DNA of 64,000 nucleotides from Candidatus Marinarcus aquaticus (GTDB lineage Bacteria > Campylobacterota > Campylobacteria > Campylobacterales > Arcobacteraceae). The notes beneath the pieces were generated by a model, which made no database searches, was not told the origin of the DNA, and saw nothing but the letters and a program-made list of their open reading frames with translations. The DNA lies in contig NZ_PDKN01000010.1 in assembly GCF_004116335.1 (NCBI RefSeq), positions 35,147 to 99,146 on the forward strand, read 5' to 3'. Positions 45,891-55,764 of the stretch are shown here, in pieces. Both the position numbers and the translations under genes were made by a program. How positions within the stretch are numbered: position 1 is the first letter of the stretch; each line of letters opens with the position of its first letter.

Positions 45891-47099
45891 ATGAGTATTA
45901 ATTTTAAAGAATTAGCAAATAAATATGGTACACCTTATTATGTATATGATTTTGATTATATTACAAATCAATACAATGAATTAAAAACAGCTTTTAAAGC
46001 TAGAAAATCATTAATTGCTTATGCTGTAAAAGCAAACTCAAATTTGAGCGTAATAAAACATTTGGCTAATCTTGGTGCAGGCGCAGATTGTGTGTCTATT
46101 GGTGAAGTTAAAAGGGCTTTAAAAGTTGGTATTGAACCATATAAAATCATTTTTTCAGGTGTTGGAAAAACAGATGATGAGATTAGACAGGCTTTAGAGT
46201 TTGGAATTTTAATGATCAATGTAGAGAGTGCTGCTGAGTTAGACAGAGTTGAAGTTATAGCAAAAGAGCTAGGAAAAGTAGCAAGAATCTCTATTCGAAT
46301 TAATCCAAACATTGACCCCAAAACACATCCATATATCTCAACAGGTCTGCATGAGAATAAATTTGGTGTAGATATTGACACGGCAAAACGAATGTACATC
46401 CAGTGTAAAAACTCTGATAATTTAGAACCAACTGGTATACATTGTCATATAGGTTCGCAATTAACACAGTTACAGCCAATAAAAGAATCAGTACAAATTA
46501 TTGCTGATTTAGTAAGAAATCTTGCTGCAATTAAAATTGAACTCTCTTTTATAGATATTGGTGGTGGGTTAGGTATCATATATGATGATGAAAAACTTAT
46601 TGATACAAATGAATATGCTCAAACTGTTTTAGAAACAATGTTTGGTCTTGATATAACTGTTGTTTGTGAACCAGGAAAATTTATTGTTGGGAATTCGGGT
46701 ACTTTTATAACAAAAGTATTATATGAGAAAGTAAATGGTGAAAAAAGATTTGTTATTGTTGATGGAGCTATGAATGATTTGATTAGACCTTCTTTATACA
46801 ATGCATACCACAAAAGTGAAGTTTTAAATGATAATAAAGAGTTTAGCGCTTGTAATTTAGTTGGTCCAGTTTGTGAGAGTGGAGATTTTTTTGCAAAAAA
46901 TGTACAGCTTCCTAAAACACAACACAATGACTTAGTAGCAATTTATAGTGCTGGAGCTTATGGATTTTCAATGAGTTCTAACTATAATACAAGAGGAAGA
47001 GTTGCTGAAATTGCTGTTGAAAATGGTGAAGACAGACTTATAAGAAAAAGAGAGACGTTTGAAGATTTAATCACTTTAGAAGAAGAGTTTATTAAATAA
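45891..47099 (+). CDS. lysA: Diaminopimelate decarboxylase
   Basis: 402 aa from the ATG at 45891, chosen for AGGA upstream and for the family N-terminus; an ORF extension to 45849 has no ribosome-binding site. PLP Lys in AYAVKANSNL, then HCHIGSQL, DIGGGLGI and GAYGFSMSSNYN blocks. Final step of lysine synthesis. Arg codons are nearly all AGA (about 13 of 16 by eye), unlike the CGA-rich neighbours, and a palindromic repeat lies just upstream, which suggests replacement by an acquired copy. Confidence 0.92.
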   Translation: MSINFKELANKYGTPYYVYDFDYITNQYNELKTAFKARKSLIAYAVKANSNLSVIKHLANLGAGADCVSIGEVKRALKVGIEPYKIIFSGVGKTDDEIRQALEFGILMINVESAAELDRVEVIAKELGKVARISIRINPNIDPKTHPYISTGLHENKFGVDIDTAKRMYIQCKNSDNLEPTGIHCHIGSQLTQLQPIKESVQIIADLVRNLAAIKIELSFIDIGGGLGIIYDDEKLIDTNEYAQTVLETMFGLDITVVCEPGKFIVGNSGTFITKVLYEKVNGEKRFVIVDGAMNDLIRPSLYNAYHKSEVLNDNKEFSACNLVGPVCESGDFFAKNVQLPKTQHNDLVAIYSAGAYGFSMSSNYNTRGRVAEIAVENGEDRLIRKRETFEDLITLEEEFIK

Positions 47100-47107
47100 G
47101 GGTGATG

Positions 47108-47884
47108 ATGAAGGGATATTTTATAGATGTTCAAGGCACACTCATTGATGACATTGAAAGATTACCCATCAATGGTGCTATTGAATTTTTAGAGACAGTA
47201 AACACTCAAAATATTCCTTATGTCGTAATTACGAATAACACCAAACATAAAAGCGATGAGTTTCTACAAAGTTTAAAAGAAAAAGGCCTACCCGTACAAA
47301 CCTATACGGACCCTTTTTCACTTTTAAAAGCCAATTTGCCTGAACACAAAGTCGCTGCTTTTGGAACACAAGAGTTTCTAAATATTGTGCAATCAATGGG
47401 ATATGAGTTGGAGTATGAACAACCTGAAGCGTTGTTGGTCTCGATTAAAAAAGAGTACACCAATGAAGATTATGCGTTGATGATTGAGTGTGGATTAAAA
47501 GCCAACAATCTTGTAGGGATGCATGAAACCTCATTGTATTCTAAAGATGGAAAACGTTATCCTGGTGTAGGTGCTATTATGCAGATGATTAAATTTGCAG
47601 TGAATAAAGAGTATAAAGTGGTGGGGAAACCAAGCTTTACTTTTTATGAGAGTGCTCGAGCGATGCTGGGTTTAAAGTTTGATGAAATCACTATCATTTC
47701 AGATGATATGATAGGGGATTTAGTGGGAGCAAAAAACTTAAAACTGAAAACTTGTTTGGTCTTAAGTGGAAAAATTAAAGATGAAAATGAAATACTGCAT
47801 ACTTTAAATAAGAGTCAACACCCTGACTTTATCTGTAAAGATATGGCAGAAGTATTAGAACATTTTAAAAAAGGTGAACTATGA
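47108..47884 (+). CDS. HAD-IIA (NagD-like) sugar phosphatase
   Basis: 258 aa from 47108, with AAGGG five bases upstream (two earlier in-frame starts are too close to that site). HAD motifs: DVQGTLID near residue 5, VITNNTKHK (motif II), VGKPSF with the motif III Lys, and SDDMIGD (motif IV). The HAD-IIA cap suggests a phosphosugar or nucleotide phosphatase. The stop overlaps the pheA start. Confidence 0.85.
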   Translation: MKGYFIDVQGTLIDDIERLPINGAIEFLETVNTQNIPYVVITNNTKHKSDEFLQSLKEKGLPVQTYTDPFSLLKANLPEHKVAAFGTQEFLNIVQSMGYELEYEQPEALLVSIKKEYTNEDYALMIECGLKANNLVGMHETSLYSKDGKRYPGVGAIMQMIKFAVNKEYKVVGKPSFTFYESARAMLGLKFDEITIISDDMIGDLVGAKNLKLKTCLVLSGKIKDENEILHTLNKSQHPDFICKDMAEVLEHFKKGEL

Positions 47885-48951
47885 ATAATGAAGAGGGTTT
47901 AAAAGAGTTACGTGATAAACTGGATGCTCTTGATGATAAAATCTTAGATTTAATCAATGAACGAATGGAAGTGGTTCATCAAGTGGGTGTTTTAAAAGCC
48001 CACAGTGGTGGCGCAATCTATCGACCTGAACGAGAAAAAGAGATCATCAAACGTTTAGAAAAACGCAACAATGGCTTACTCAATAATGCAGCCATTGAGG
48101 CTCTTTTCTTAGAGATATTTGCCATTTCTAGAAATCTTGAGTTACCTGAAAACATCGCTTTTTTAGGACCAGAAGGAAGCTTTACACATCAAGCTGCTGA
48201 GATGCGTTTTGGTGCGATGAGTTCTTATATTTCTATTGGTTCCATCAAAGGGGTGTTCAGGGAAGTGAGCACTAAAAAAGCAAAATTTGGGGTTATTCCT
48301 ATTGAGAACTCTTCAAATGGAATTGTCAGTGACACCATTAATTGTTTGACCAATTACAATCTTAAAATCATTGCAGAGGTGATTTTAGATATTCACCACA
48401 CCTTAGCAACAACATGCGATAAAGTGAGTGACATAAAAAAGATTTACTCAAAAGACATCGCGTTTGAACAGTGCAGTAAATTTCTAGAGAATTTTGGTTT
48501 AGATGAGGTGGAGCATATTCCCATTGAATCAACAACCAAAGCCGCCAAATTGGCTTTAGCTGAACCCAATGCAGCAGCTATTTGCTCTCATGTGGGTGCG
48601 AAGATGTACAGTCTGCCTATTTTGTTTGAGAACATTGAAGACAAAGACAATAATAAAACACGATTTTTTATCATCAGTGATTTTGAAAATGCACAAAGTG
48701 GCAATGATAAAACATCGATTTTGGCTAAATTACCAAATACTCCTGGAGCATTGGTGGACTTTTTGAGTGATTTTGATAAAGCAGGCATTAACTTAACAAA
48801 AATCAAATCACATATCGTGCAAGGAGATTCGATCTTTTTTATCGATTTTGATGGGCATAAAAATGATGAGAATGTACAAACAATATTTAAAAAACATGAA
48901 GCAAGTATTAAATTTTTAGGGTCATACGTTAAAGAAGCGGATGACATTTAA
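47881..48951 (+). CDS. pheA: Chorismate mutase/prephenate dehydratase
   Basis: 356 aa. AroQ-type chorismate mutase (about 1-90; LRDKLDALDDKILDLINERM), prephenate dehydratase (about 98-275; FLGPEGSFTHQAA, PIENSSNGIV, ESTTKAAKLA, NKTRFFII), and a C-terminal ACT regulatory domain (about 285-356) for Phe feedback. Directs chorismate to phenylalanine. Confidence 0.94.
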   Translation: MNNEEGLKELRDKLDALDDKILDLINERMEVVHQVGVLKAHSGGAIYRPEREKEIIKRLEKRNNGLLNNAAIEALFLEIFAISRNLELPENIAFLGPEGSFTHQAAEMRFGAMSSYISIGSIKGVFREVSTKKAKFGVIPIENSSNGIVSDTINCLTNYNLKIIAEVILDIHHTLATTCDKVSDIKKIYSKDIAFEQCSKFLENFGLDEVEHIPIESTTKAAKLALAEPNAAAICSHVGAKMYSLPILFENIEDKDNNKTRFFIISDFENAQSGNDKTSILAKLPNTPGALVDFLSDFDKAGINLTKIKSHIVQGDSIFFIDFDGHKNDENVQTIFKKHEASIKFLGSYVKEADDI

Positions 48952-48968
48952 TTCAAAGGATAATGAAA

Positions 48969-50093
48969 ATGAATTTTAACAGTGTTTTAGATGATGTAAA
49001 AATCTACGAAGCAGGAAAACCAATTGAGTTGGTTGTAAGAGAGTATGGCGTTAAAGAGTCAGATATTGTGAAACTGGCTTCCAATGAGAACCCATACGGA
49101 ACTTCACCAAAAGTTGCAAAACGTATTGCAGAGATTTCAAAAAATATGTTCATGTACCCAGATGATTCTATGTACGAATTAAAAGAGGGATTGGCTTCGA
49201 AATTTAAAGTAGCAAGCAACAATATTGTGATTGGTTCTGGAAGTGACCAAGTCATTGAGTTTTGTGTGCATGCTAAATGTACAAAAGATTCGAAAGTTAT
49301 CATGTCTAAAACCACATTTGCCATGTATGAAATCTATGCCAAACAAACAGGTGCAACCGTATTAAAAACACCGGATGATGAGCACAATTTAGAGCAGTTT
49401 TCCAAACTTTATAAAGAAAATGGGGCAGATATTATTTTCTTATGTTTACCCAACAACCCATTAGGTGAGTGTGTGGATAAAGAGGATGTGTATAACTTTT
49501 TAAAAGAGGTGAGTGAAGAGACACTGGTCATTGTAGATGGAGCGTATCAAGAGTATGCTGCATTTAAAGATGCTAACAAAGCGATTGATCCAAGTGATTT
49601 AATTCACACTTTTCCTAATGCAATCTATTTAGGAACGTTTTCTAAAGCGTATGCACTTGGAGGAATGAGAGTCGGGTATGGAATTGCGAATGCTGAAATC
49701 ATTAAAATATTGCACAAATTACGACCGCCATTTAATATCTCAACGCTTTCATTGGCTGCAGCCATTGAAGCACTCAAAGATGAGAGTTTTGTACAAGAGT
49801 GTATCGCTAAAAATTTTGAAGAGATAGGTGCGTATGAAACCTATGCCAAAGAGAAAGGGTTGGATTATATTCCAAGTTATACCAACTTTATCACTCTGAA
49901 ATTGCCCGTTGAGTATATCTCAGCGCAAGTTGCTCAAGAGCTTTTAGAAAAAGGAATCATCATTCGAGATTTAACCTCATATGGTTTAAATGCCATTCGA
50001 ATCACCATTGGAAGAAAAGAGCAAAACAAAAGAGTAATTGCACTGTTAGATGAAGTATTAAACAACTTAAGCAAAGCAAAGGTATTCGACTAA
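48969..50093 (+). CDS. hisC: Histidinol-phosphate aminotransferase
   Basis: 374 aa from 48969, where AAAGGA lies at a proper distance (eight bases; the ATG at 48963 is only two away). LASNENPYGTSP near residue 37, PLP Lys in GTFSKAYALGGMRVGYG. May also act in Phe/Tyr transamination, as its place after pheA hints. Confidence 0.93.
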   Translation: MNFNSVLDDVKIYEAGKPIELVVREYGVKESDIVKLASNENPYGTSPKVAKRIAEISKNMFMYPDDSMYELKEGLASKFKVASNNIVIGSGSDQVIEFCVHAKCTKDSKVIMSKTTFAMYEIYAKQTGATVLKTPDDEHNLEQFSKLYKENGADIIFLCLPNNPLGECVDKEDVYNFLKEVSEETLVIVDGAYQEYAAFKDANKAIDPSDLIHTFPNAIYLGTFSKAYALGGMRVGYGIANAEIIKILHKLRPPFNISTLSLAAAIEALKDESFVQECIAKNFEEIGAYETYAKEKGLDYIPSYTNFITLKLPVEYISAQVAQELLEKGIIIRDLTSYGLNAIRITIGRKEQNKRVIALLDEVLNNLSKAKVFD

Positions 50094-50098
50094 ATATC

Positions 50099-51901
50099 AT
50101 GAATTTACACGATAAAAAGCTCAAAGAACTCGAAGAGGTATGCGCCAGTATCAGAGAACGTATCATAGATGTGGTCAGTCGTAATGGTGGACATTTTTCA
50201 TCAACATTGGGAGCTGTAGAACTCACTGTAGGAATGCACTATGTTTTTGATGTAAACCGTGACCCTTTTATTTTCGATGTCTCTCATCAATGTTATCCTC
50301 ATAAACTCTTAACGGATCGTTGGGAGAGCTTTGAGACAATTCGGCAATTCAATGGTTTAAGTGGCTTTACCAAACCCAAAGAGTCTCATAAAGACTATTT
50401 TGTAGCAGGACACAGTTCAACTTCTATTTCCTTAGCTGTGGGTGCAGCAAAAAGCATTGCACTGAAAAAAGAGGATCGAATGCCTGTTGTTATGATTGGC
50501 GATGGTTCAATGACAGCAGGAATGGTGTATGAAGCACTCAATGAGTTAGGGGATAGAAAATACCCAATGGTGATTATTTTAAATGACAATGAGATGTCCA
50601 TTGCTAAACCTATTGGAGCAATCAGTAAACATTTAAGTAAACTATTGGCTGGAAAGCTCTATCAAAATTTCAAAGAGAAAGTGGATCGAATGATTCGAAA
50701 CCATTTTCCTGAAGGTACCACTTATTTAGCTAAAAAAATTGAAGAGAGTATGAAACTCATCACACCTGGAATTATATTTGAAGAGATGGGTGTTGATTAT
50801 ATAGGCCCTATTGATGGTCATGATTTAGAAGAGGTTATCTCCACATTAAAATTGGCAAAAAGTATGAAAAAACCGGTGATTGTGCATGCTAAAACTGTCA
50901 AAGGAAAAGGATACAAAGTTGCTGAAGGGCACCATGAACATTGGCATGGAGTGGGGCCATTTGATGTTGAAAGCGGTGAGTTTATTAAAAAAAGTGCCGC
51001 AAAAAGTGCCACGGCAGTCTTTGCAGAGTCTCTTTTAGAGTTAGCACATAAACATGACAACGTGGTAGGAGTAACAGCAGCCATGCCAAGTGGAACAGGT
51101 ATTGATAAACTCATTGCTGCGTATCCTGAGCGTTTCTGGGACGTTGCCATTGCTGAACAACACGCGGTTACATCAATGGCTGCTATGGCAAAAGAGGGCT
51201 TCAAACCTTTTGTAACCATTTATTCAACTTTTTTACAACGAGGGTTTGATCAAATCATTCATGATGTTTGCTTGATGGATTTGCCTGTAGTTTTTGCTAT
51301 TGACCGAGCGGGTATTGTCGGAAATGACGGAGAGACACATCAAGGGGCATTTGATGTTTCCTTCTTACGATTTATTCCTAACATGATTTTGTGTGCACCA
51401 CGAGACAATGAAACACTCAAAATGGCGATTGAATATGGGTATGAAGCAAAAAGTCCCTGTGCCATTCGATATCCAAGAGGTGCCTTTGCATCACTTAATT
51501 ATAAAGCAACCCCGTTTATCACAGGAAAAGCAGAACTTCTCAAAGAGGGGAAAAGTTCTAAACTATTCATTGGTTATGGAGCCGGGGTTTCAAAAGCACT
51601 TGAAACAGAAAACCTGCATGCAGATGATATTGCTGTTTTAGATTTGCGTTTTGTGAAACCACTTGATAAAGAGATGCTTTGTTCTTTAGCCAAAAAGTAT
51701 ACCAATTGGTATGTCTTTTCTGACTCTCAAAAACAAGGTGGCGTTGCCAGTGCCATCTTAGAATTGTTAAATGATGAGAAAATATGTGTAGATTTGACCA
51801 CCTTTGAATATGATGATCATTTTATTCAACATGGGGATACAAAAATGGTTGAAACTTCTCTAGAACTCTTACCATCGCAGTTGGTTAAAAAAATAAAATA
51901 A
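50099..51901 (+). CDS. dxs: 1-deoxy-D-xylulose-5-phosphate synthase
   Basis: 600 aa thiamine-diphosphate enzyme. ThDP/Mg site GDGSMTAGMVYEALNELG (near 140), the transketolase central domain with AEQHAVTSMAAMA and DRAGIVGNDGETHQGAFD, and a C-terminal domain. First step of the MEP isoprenoid route. Five bases after hisC. Confidence 0.95.
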   Translation: MNLHDKKLKELEEVCASIRERIIDVVSRNGGHFSSTLGAVELTVGMHYVFDVNRDPFIFDVSHQCYPHKLLTDRWESFETIRQFNGLSGFTKPKESHKDYFVAGHSSTSISLAVGAAKSIALKKEDRMPVVMIGDGSMTAGMVYEALNELGDRKYPMVIILNDNEMSIAKPIGAISKHLSKLLAGKLYQNFKEKVDRMIRNHFPEGTTYLAKKIEESMKLITPGIIFEEMGVDYIGPIDGHDLEEVISTLKLAKSMKKPVIVHAKTVKGKGYKVAEGHHEHWHGVGPFDVESGEFIKKSAAKSATAVFAESLLELAHKHDNVVGVTAAMPSGTGIDKLIAAYPERFWDVAIAEQHAVTSMAAMAKEGFKPFVTIYSTFLQRGFDQIIHDVCLMDLPVVFAIDRAGIVGNDGETHQGAFDVSFLRFIPNMILCAPRDNETLKMAIEYGYEAKSPCAIRYPRGAFASLNYKATPFITGKAELLKEGKSSKLFIGYGAGVSKALETENLHADDIAVLDLRFVKPLDKEMLCSLAKKYTNWYVFSDSQKQGGVASAILELLNDEKICVDLTTFEYDDHFIQHGDTKMVETSLELLPSQLVKKIK

Positions 51902-51962
51902 TTTTTTTAACCAATGCTATTTTCATGCTATTCTTCTGACTTATATAATTAATAATTACATA

Positions 51963-51988
51963 TTATAATTTAATAACAATTAAGTAAC
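51963..51988 (+). promoter_or_regulatory. Promoter-like motif before the chemoreceptor gene
   Basis: TTATAATTTAAT, eight bases, AAGTAAC. It matches the -10/5' region of small RNA 2 (27082-27107) at 22 of 26 positions. A second TATAAT lies nearby at 51996-52001. It may be the receptor's promoter or a shared control site. Confidence 0.4.
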
Positions 51989-52030
51989 AATCTCTTATAA
52001 TCAGCTAAATCAGCTTACAGGAGAGAGAGC

Positions 52031-53917
52031 ATGTTACACAATATCAGTACACGAAAAAAACTCTTAATTTTACCGATTCTATTTGTTGTAATACAATTTT
52101 TATCGGGAGCCATTTATTCATATTATGATCATTTAGCCGAACAAAAAACGCAAGCAGCTAATGAGACTGAACATTTTATTGCACAAGTATTAAAAGGGCG
52201 AATCTCAGTTTATCAATTTTTACGAACACCTACAGATGAAAAAGCCCAAAAAGTGGTCAATGATTTTAACTCTTTGAATGAAAGTGTCGCCAATTTAAAA
52301 ATACAATTGGAATTGAGTGAAAATAAAAAACTCTGTGATGAGATTATAACAGCAAGTCAAGCTTACATTGGTTATTTCAAAGAGTTTGCTTCAAAAAGAA
52401 TCGATGAGTTTTCTTTGGGAGAAATAGAAGAGTCAACTGAAGTCAAAAGCATCATTTCAGAAATGGTGCAAATTGGTCTGCAATTGGAAGCAAAACTGGA
52501 CGAAATTAATACAACCCTTGTACGCGCTAATGAGCAATCCAATGAACAATTAAAAACCATTCTTTCAGTTATAGGGATTACTTCCATTGCACTGTTTGTA
52601 CTGATCACACTGTTGCTTGCAAATCATATTGTGAATACCTTAAAAAGTTTTCAAAATGGATTGCTTTCATTTTTTAATTATTTGAACCATGTTTCAAAAG
52701 AGGTGAAAATGCTGGATGGCAATGGAAAAGATGAGTTTGCTCAAATGTCAAAAGTGGTCAATGAAAATATTGAAAAAACACGTATGGCCATTGAAGAGGA
52801 TTCTCGTTTAATTGATAATGTAAAAGATATTGTGCAAGAGGTGAAATGTGGTATTTTATATAAACAAATAGAACACGATACTCACAGTGAAAACCTGCAT
52901 GAACTTAAAGTGATTTTTAATCAAATGCTCTCCATTATGGCAGAGAATATTTGCGGAGACATGAATAAGATTCAAAAAGCATTGGAGGTCTTCCACGACT
53001 TAGATTTCAGACATCGTATTCCCAATCCAACGGGTAAAACCTCGCAAGGATTAAATCAGTTGGCTGAAATCATCAATGAGATGCTGATTCAAAATAAAAA
53101 GAATGGTTTGATTTTACAGCAAAGTGCCAATAACTTGCTTCGAAATGTGGAGTCATTGAGTTTGGCATCCAATCAAGCTGCAGCAAGTCTGGAAGAGACA
53201 GCAGCTGCACTAGAAGAGATTACAAGTAATATTTCAAACAACACTGAAAATGTCGTTCGAATGGCAGACTTTGCCAATAAACTTCAAACATCAGCGAATG
53301 AAGGTGAAAAACTTGCGCAAGAGACGACCACTTCAATGGATGATATTAATCAAGAGGTGACAGCGATTCATGAAGCCATTACGGTTATTGATCAAATTGC
53401 ATTTCAAACCAATATTCTCTCACTTAACGCAGCTGTAGAAGCTGCAACGGCTGGAGAAGCAGGTAAAGGATTTTCTGTGGTTGCTGGAGAGGTTCGAAAC
53501 TTGGCTTCACGAAGTGCAGAAGCAGCCACTGAGATTAAAAATCTTGTGGAGTCTGCAACACAAAAAGCAAACAATGGTAAAAGCATCGCCGATAAGATGA
53601 TACATGGGTATCATGATTTAAATCACAACATTTCTGAGACGTTAACACTCATTAAAGATATTGAAAATGCAAGTAAAGAGCAGTACACGGGTATTGAACA
53701 AATCAATAATGCTGTTGCAGAGCTTGACCAACAAACGCAATCCAATGCCAATGTTGCATCTGAGACAAAAAATATTGCTATGAGTACACAACGAATTGCC
53801 ACAGTCATTGTTGATAATGCCAACCAAAAAGAGTTTTTAGGAAAAGAGGATATGGATATAAATATCATAGAGTATGATGACTCCATCGAAGAAGAGGAAC
53901 AATACAGAGATAAATAA
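52031..53917 (+). CDS. Methyl-accepting chemotaxis protein
   Basis: 628 aa. TM1 about 10-30, a helical periplasmic sensor (about 31-175, four-helix-bundle type), TM2 about 178-200, a HAMP-like region, and a signalling domain (about 350-610). The hairpin tip reads [43 protein letters not shown] (shortened here to key residues [14 protein letters not shown]). No C-terminal CheR-docking pentapeptide. Preceded by GGAGAGAG. Confidence 0.92.
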   Translation: MLHNISTRKKLLILPILFVVIQFLSGAIYSYYDHLAEQKTQAANETEHFIAQVLKGRISVYQFLRTPTDEKAQKVVNDFNSLNESVANLKIQLELSENKKLCDEIITASQAYIGYFKEFASKRIDEFSLGEIEESTEVKSIISEMVQIGLQLEAKLDEINTTLVRANEQSNEQLKTILSVIGITSIALFVLITLLLANHIVNTLKSFQNGLLSFFNYLNHVSKEVKMLDGNGKDEFAQMSKVVNENIEKTRMAIEEDSRLIDNVKDIVQEVKCGILYKQIEHDTHSENLHELKVIFNQMLSIMAENICGDMNKIQKALEVFHDLDFRHRIPNPTGKTSQGLNQLAEIINEMLIQNKKNGLILQQSANNLLRNVESLSLASNQAAASLEETAAALEEITSNISNNTENVVRMADFANKLQTSANEGEKLAQETTTSMDDINQEVTAIHEAITVIDQIAFQTNILSLNAAVEAATAGEAGKGFSVVAGEVRNLASRSAEAATEIKNLVESATQKANNGKSIADKMIHGYHDLNHNISETLTLIKDIENASKEQYTGIEQINNAVAELDQQTQSNANVASETKNIAMSTQRIATVIVDNANQKEFLGKEDMDINIIEYDDSIEEEEQYRDK

Positions 53918-53940
53918 GTCGTTTTTAAAAGATTAAGGCA

Positions 53941-53946
53941 TATAAT
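53941..53946 (+). promoter_or_regulatory. -10 element directly before the zupT ATG
   Basis: TATAAT ends five bases before the ATG at 53952, so the transcript would start at or next to the start codon (leaderless) unless translation begins at a later ATG (53979). Confidence 0.45.
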
Positions 53947-53951
53947 CATAC

Positions 53952-54794
53952 ATGGATGCACTTACATTTGATGATTATATGTTGGCACTTTTGTTAACCT
54001 TTCTTGCAGGTATCTCCACAAGTATTGGAGCGGTACTCGCATTTTTCTCAAAAGCGAAGAACTATAAAATTCTTTCGCTTGGATTGGGTTTCTCTGCTGG
54101 GGTAATGATTTATGTTTCCTTTGCAGAGATTTTGGTCAAATCCAAAGCAGCTTTTTTGCAAATACATCACAATGAGATAACCGCAGAACTGTTGATGTTA
54201 TTGTGTTTTTTTGTAGGTATTGGTTTAAGCGCTTTTATTGATGCAGCCATACCTCAAGATGTGAATCCTCATGAACCCAAAAGCAACTCAGAACTCAATG
54301 TTTTAAAACCTCATACCCATGCTTCACATGCAGAACACACCCTGAAACGTACAGGGATTTTTACAGCTTTAGCCATTGGTATTCATAACTTTCCAGAAGG
54401 GTTTGCTACGTTTACGGCTTCTTTAGAAAATACTACATTGGGACTATCCATTGCCTTGGCTATTGCCATACATAATATTCCAGAGGGAATGTCTATATCT
54501 CTGCCTATATATTACTCAACGCAAAGTAAAAAGAAAGCGTTTTGGTATGCCACACTCTCTGGACTTGCTGAACCCATTGGAGCAGTGATTGGATTTTTTA
54601 TTCTTTTCCCACTCATGCAAGAATCAACTTTGGCCATAACATTTGGTATGGTAGCTGGGATTATGATATACATCTCTTTTGATGAACTTCTCCCTGCCTC
54701 ACGTATTTATGGTAATGCTCACACGACAATTTTAGGTATAACTTTAGGAATGGCAATTATGGCATTAAGTTTAGTTGCTTTTAAAACGGTTTAA
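53952..54794 (+). CDS. zupT: ZIP-family zinc transporter
   Basis: 280 aa, eight transmembrane helices. Metal-site helices contain HNFPEGFATF and HNIPEGMSIS. A His-rich cytoplasmic loop (HTHASHAEH) lies near residues 117-127. Imports zinc and other divalent metals. The start is uncertain: ATG 53952 has no ribosome-binding site and sits against a TATAAT; ATG 53979 would give 271 aa. Confidence 0.88.
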   Translation: MDALTFDDYMLALLLTFLAGISTSIGAVLAFFSKAKNYKILSLGLGFSAGVMIYVSFAEILVKSKAAFLQIHHNEITAELLMLLCFFVGIGLSAFIDAAIPQDVNPHEPKSNSELNVLKPHTHASHAEHTLKRTGIFTALAIGIHNFPEGFATFTASLENTTLGLSIALAIAIHNIPEGMSISLPIYYSTQSKKKAFWYATLSGLAEPIGAVIGFFILFPLMQESTLAITFGMVAGIMIYISFDELLPASRIYGNAHTTILGITLGMAIMALSLVAFKTV

Positions 54795-54832
54795 GTTAGA
54801 CTTTATTGTAAAAGATCTTCAAGGAGTTGACA

Positions 54833-55348
54833 ATGGCACGAGTTGGAAATTCTATTATAAAAGGTATTGAAGTAAAAGAGGTGATTAAAATATTGAACAG
54901 AGCTTATGCCGATGAATGGTTGGCTTATTATCAATATTTTGTCGAAGCAAAAGTGGTCAAAGGTATCATGAAAGATGCAGCCATTGCAGAGCTCAATCAA
55001 CATGCAACGGATGAACTGCGCCATGCCAATATGGTGGCAGATCGTATTCTGCAATTGGGTGGTACACCTCTTTTGCACCCCAAAGAGTGGTTTAAAAAGA
55101 GCAATTGCAGTTATGAAGCCCCTAAAGATTTTGATGTCGTTGAGATTTTAAATGATGCGATTAAAGGGGAACAATGTGCAATTAAAACCTACAGTGACAT
55201 TCTTGAACTCACACATAATAAAGATATTGTTACGTATGATATTGTCAGTCAGATTTTAGCTGATGAGGTCGAACATGAAGAGGACTTACAAGCGCTTCAT
55301 GATGACGTGACGGAGTTTATTACGGATTTAAAAAAATCACTTAAATGA
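54833..55348 (+). CDS. Ferritin-like (Dps-like/bacterioferritin-type) iron protein
   Basis: 171 aa four-helix ferritin fold. Ligand pattern DEWLAYYQYF, ELNQHATDELRHA (ExxH) and DEVEHEEDL (ExxH) forms a di-iron site inside the bundle as in bacterioferritin and Dps-like proteins. Two Cys (in KKSNCSYEA and KGEQCAIKT) are present. Likely stores iron or detoxifies peroxide. ATG 54833 is chosen over TTG 54827 because AAGGAG (54821-54826) is six bases upstream. Confidence 0.85.
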   Translation: MARVGNSIIKGIEVKEVIKILNRAYADEWLAYYQYFVEAKVVKGIMKDAAIAELNQHATDELRHANMVADRILQLGGTPLLHPKEWFKKSNCSYEAPKDFDVVEILNDAIKGEQCAIKTYSDILELTHNKDIVTYDIVSQILADEVEHEEDLQALHDDVTEFITDLKKSLK

Positions 55349-55741
55349 TCAACAAAGTGGATCTTCTCCACTTTGCCAACCATCCAAATATTTTTCAATG
55401 AGGTGGAAATCTTCACCACTGTGTTGAGTGAAAGTGATGTACTGATTTTTGGTTTGAATATCAAAGAGTTCATTGATAATACTCATATAACGTAAAGCAA
55501 GTTCCCTTCTTTTTTCGATGGTTCGGCCTTCTCTGATATCTAAGTTCATTAGACAAATATCATCTGTGGGATTGGCTCGACCAATTGTTAAGGCGTATTT
55601 CTCATACTCTCGAATAGATATAGCAATATGGTCCGTGCCTGTGTCCATAACTTCACTGAAATTTTCTCGTACTTTTTGAGCGAATTGCTCTTTTTTTTTA
55701 GAGCTAACGTTTATATTGAGTTCAAATTGTAAATGAGGCAT
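55349..55741 (-). CDS. Tautomerase-superfamily protein
   Basis: 130 aa, MIF/4-oxalocrotonate tautomerase fold expected from the N-terminal Pro after Met (MPHLQFELN), where Pro is the catalytic base, and the IAISIREYEK strand. Substrate unknown. Adjacent to and convergent with the ferritin-like gene; a CAAAGTGGA/TCCACTTTG hairpin at 55353-55375 lies in its 3' end and may stop both transcripts. Confidence 0.72.
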   Translation of the reverse strand: MPHLQFELNINVSSKKKEQFAQKVRENFSEVMDTGTDHIAISIREYEKYALTIGRANPTDDICLMNLDIREGRTIEKRRELALRYMSIINELFDIQTKNQYITFTQHSGEDFHLIEKYLDGWQSGEDPLC

Positions 55742-55764
55742 TATGACTCCTTTTTTTAATTATA

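Noticed and set aside
55353..55375. Standalone terminator after the ferritin-like gene
   Set aside because: The nine-bp hairpin is inside the tautomerase coding sequence and has no T-run; kept only as a comment.
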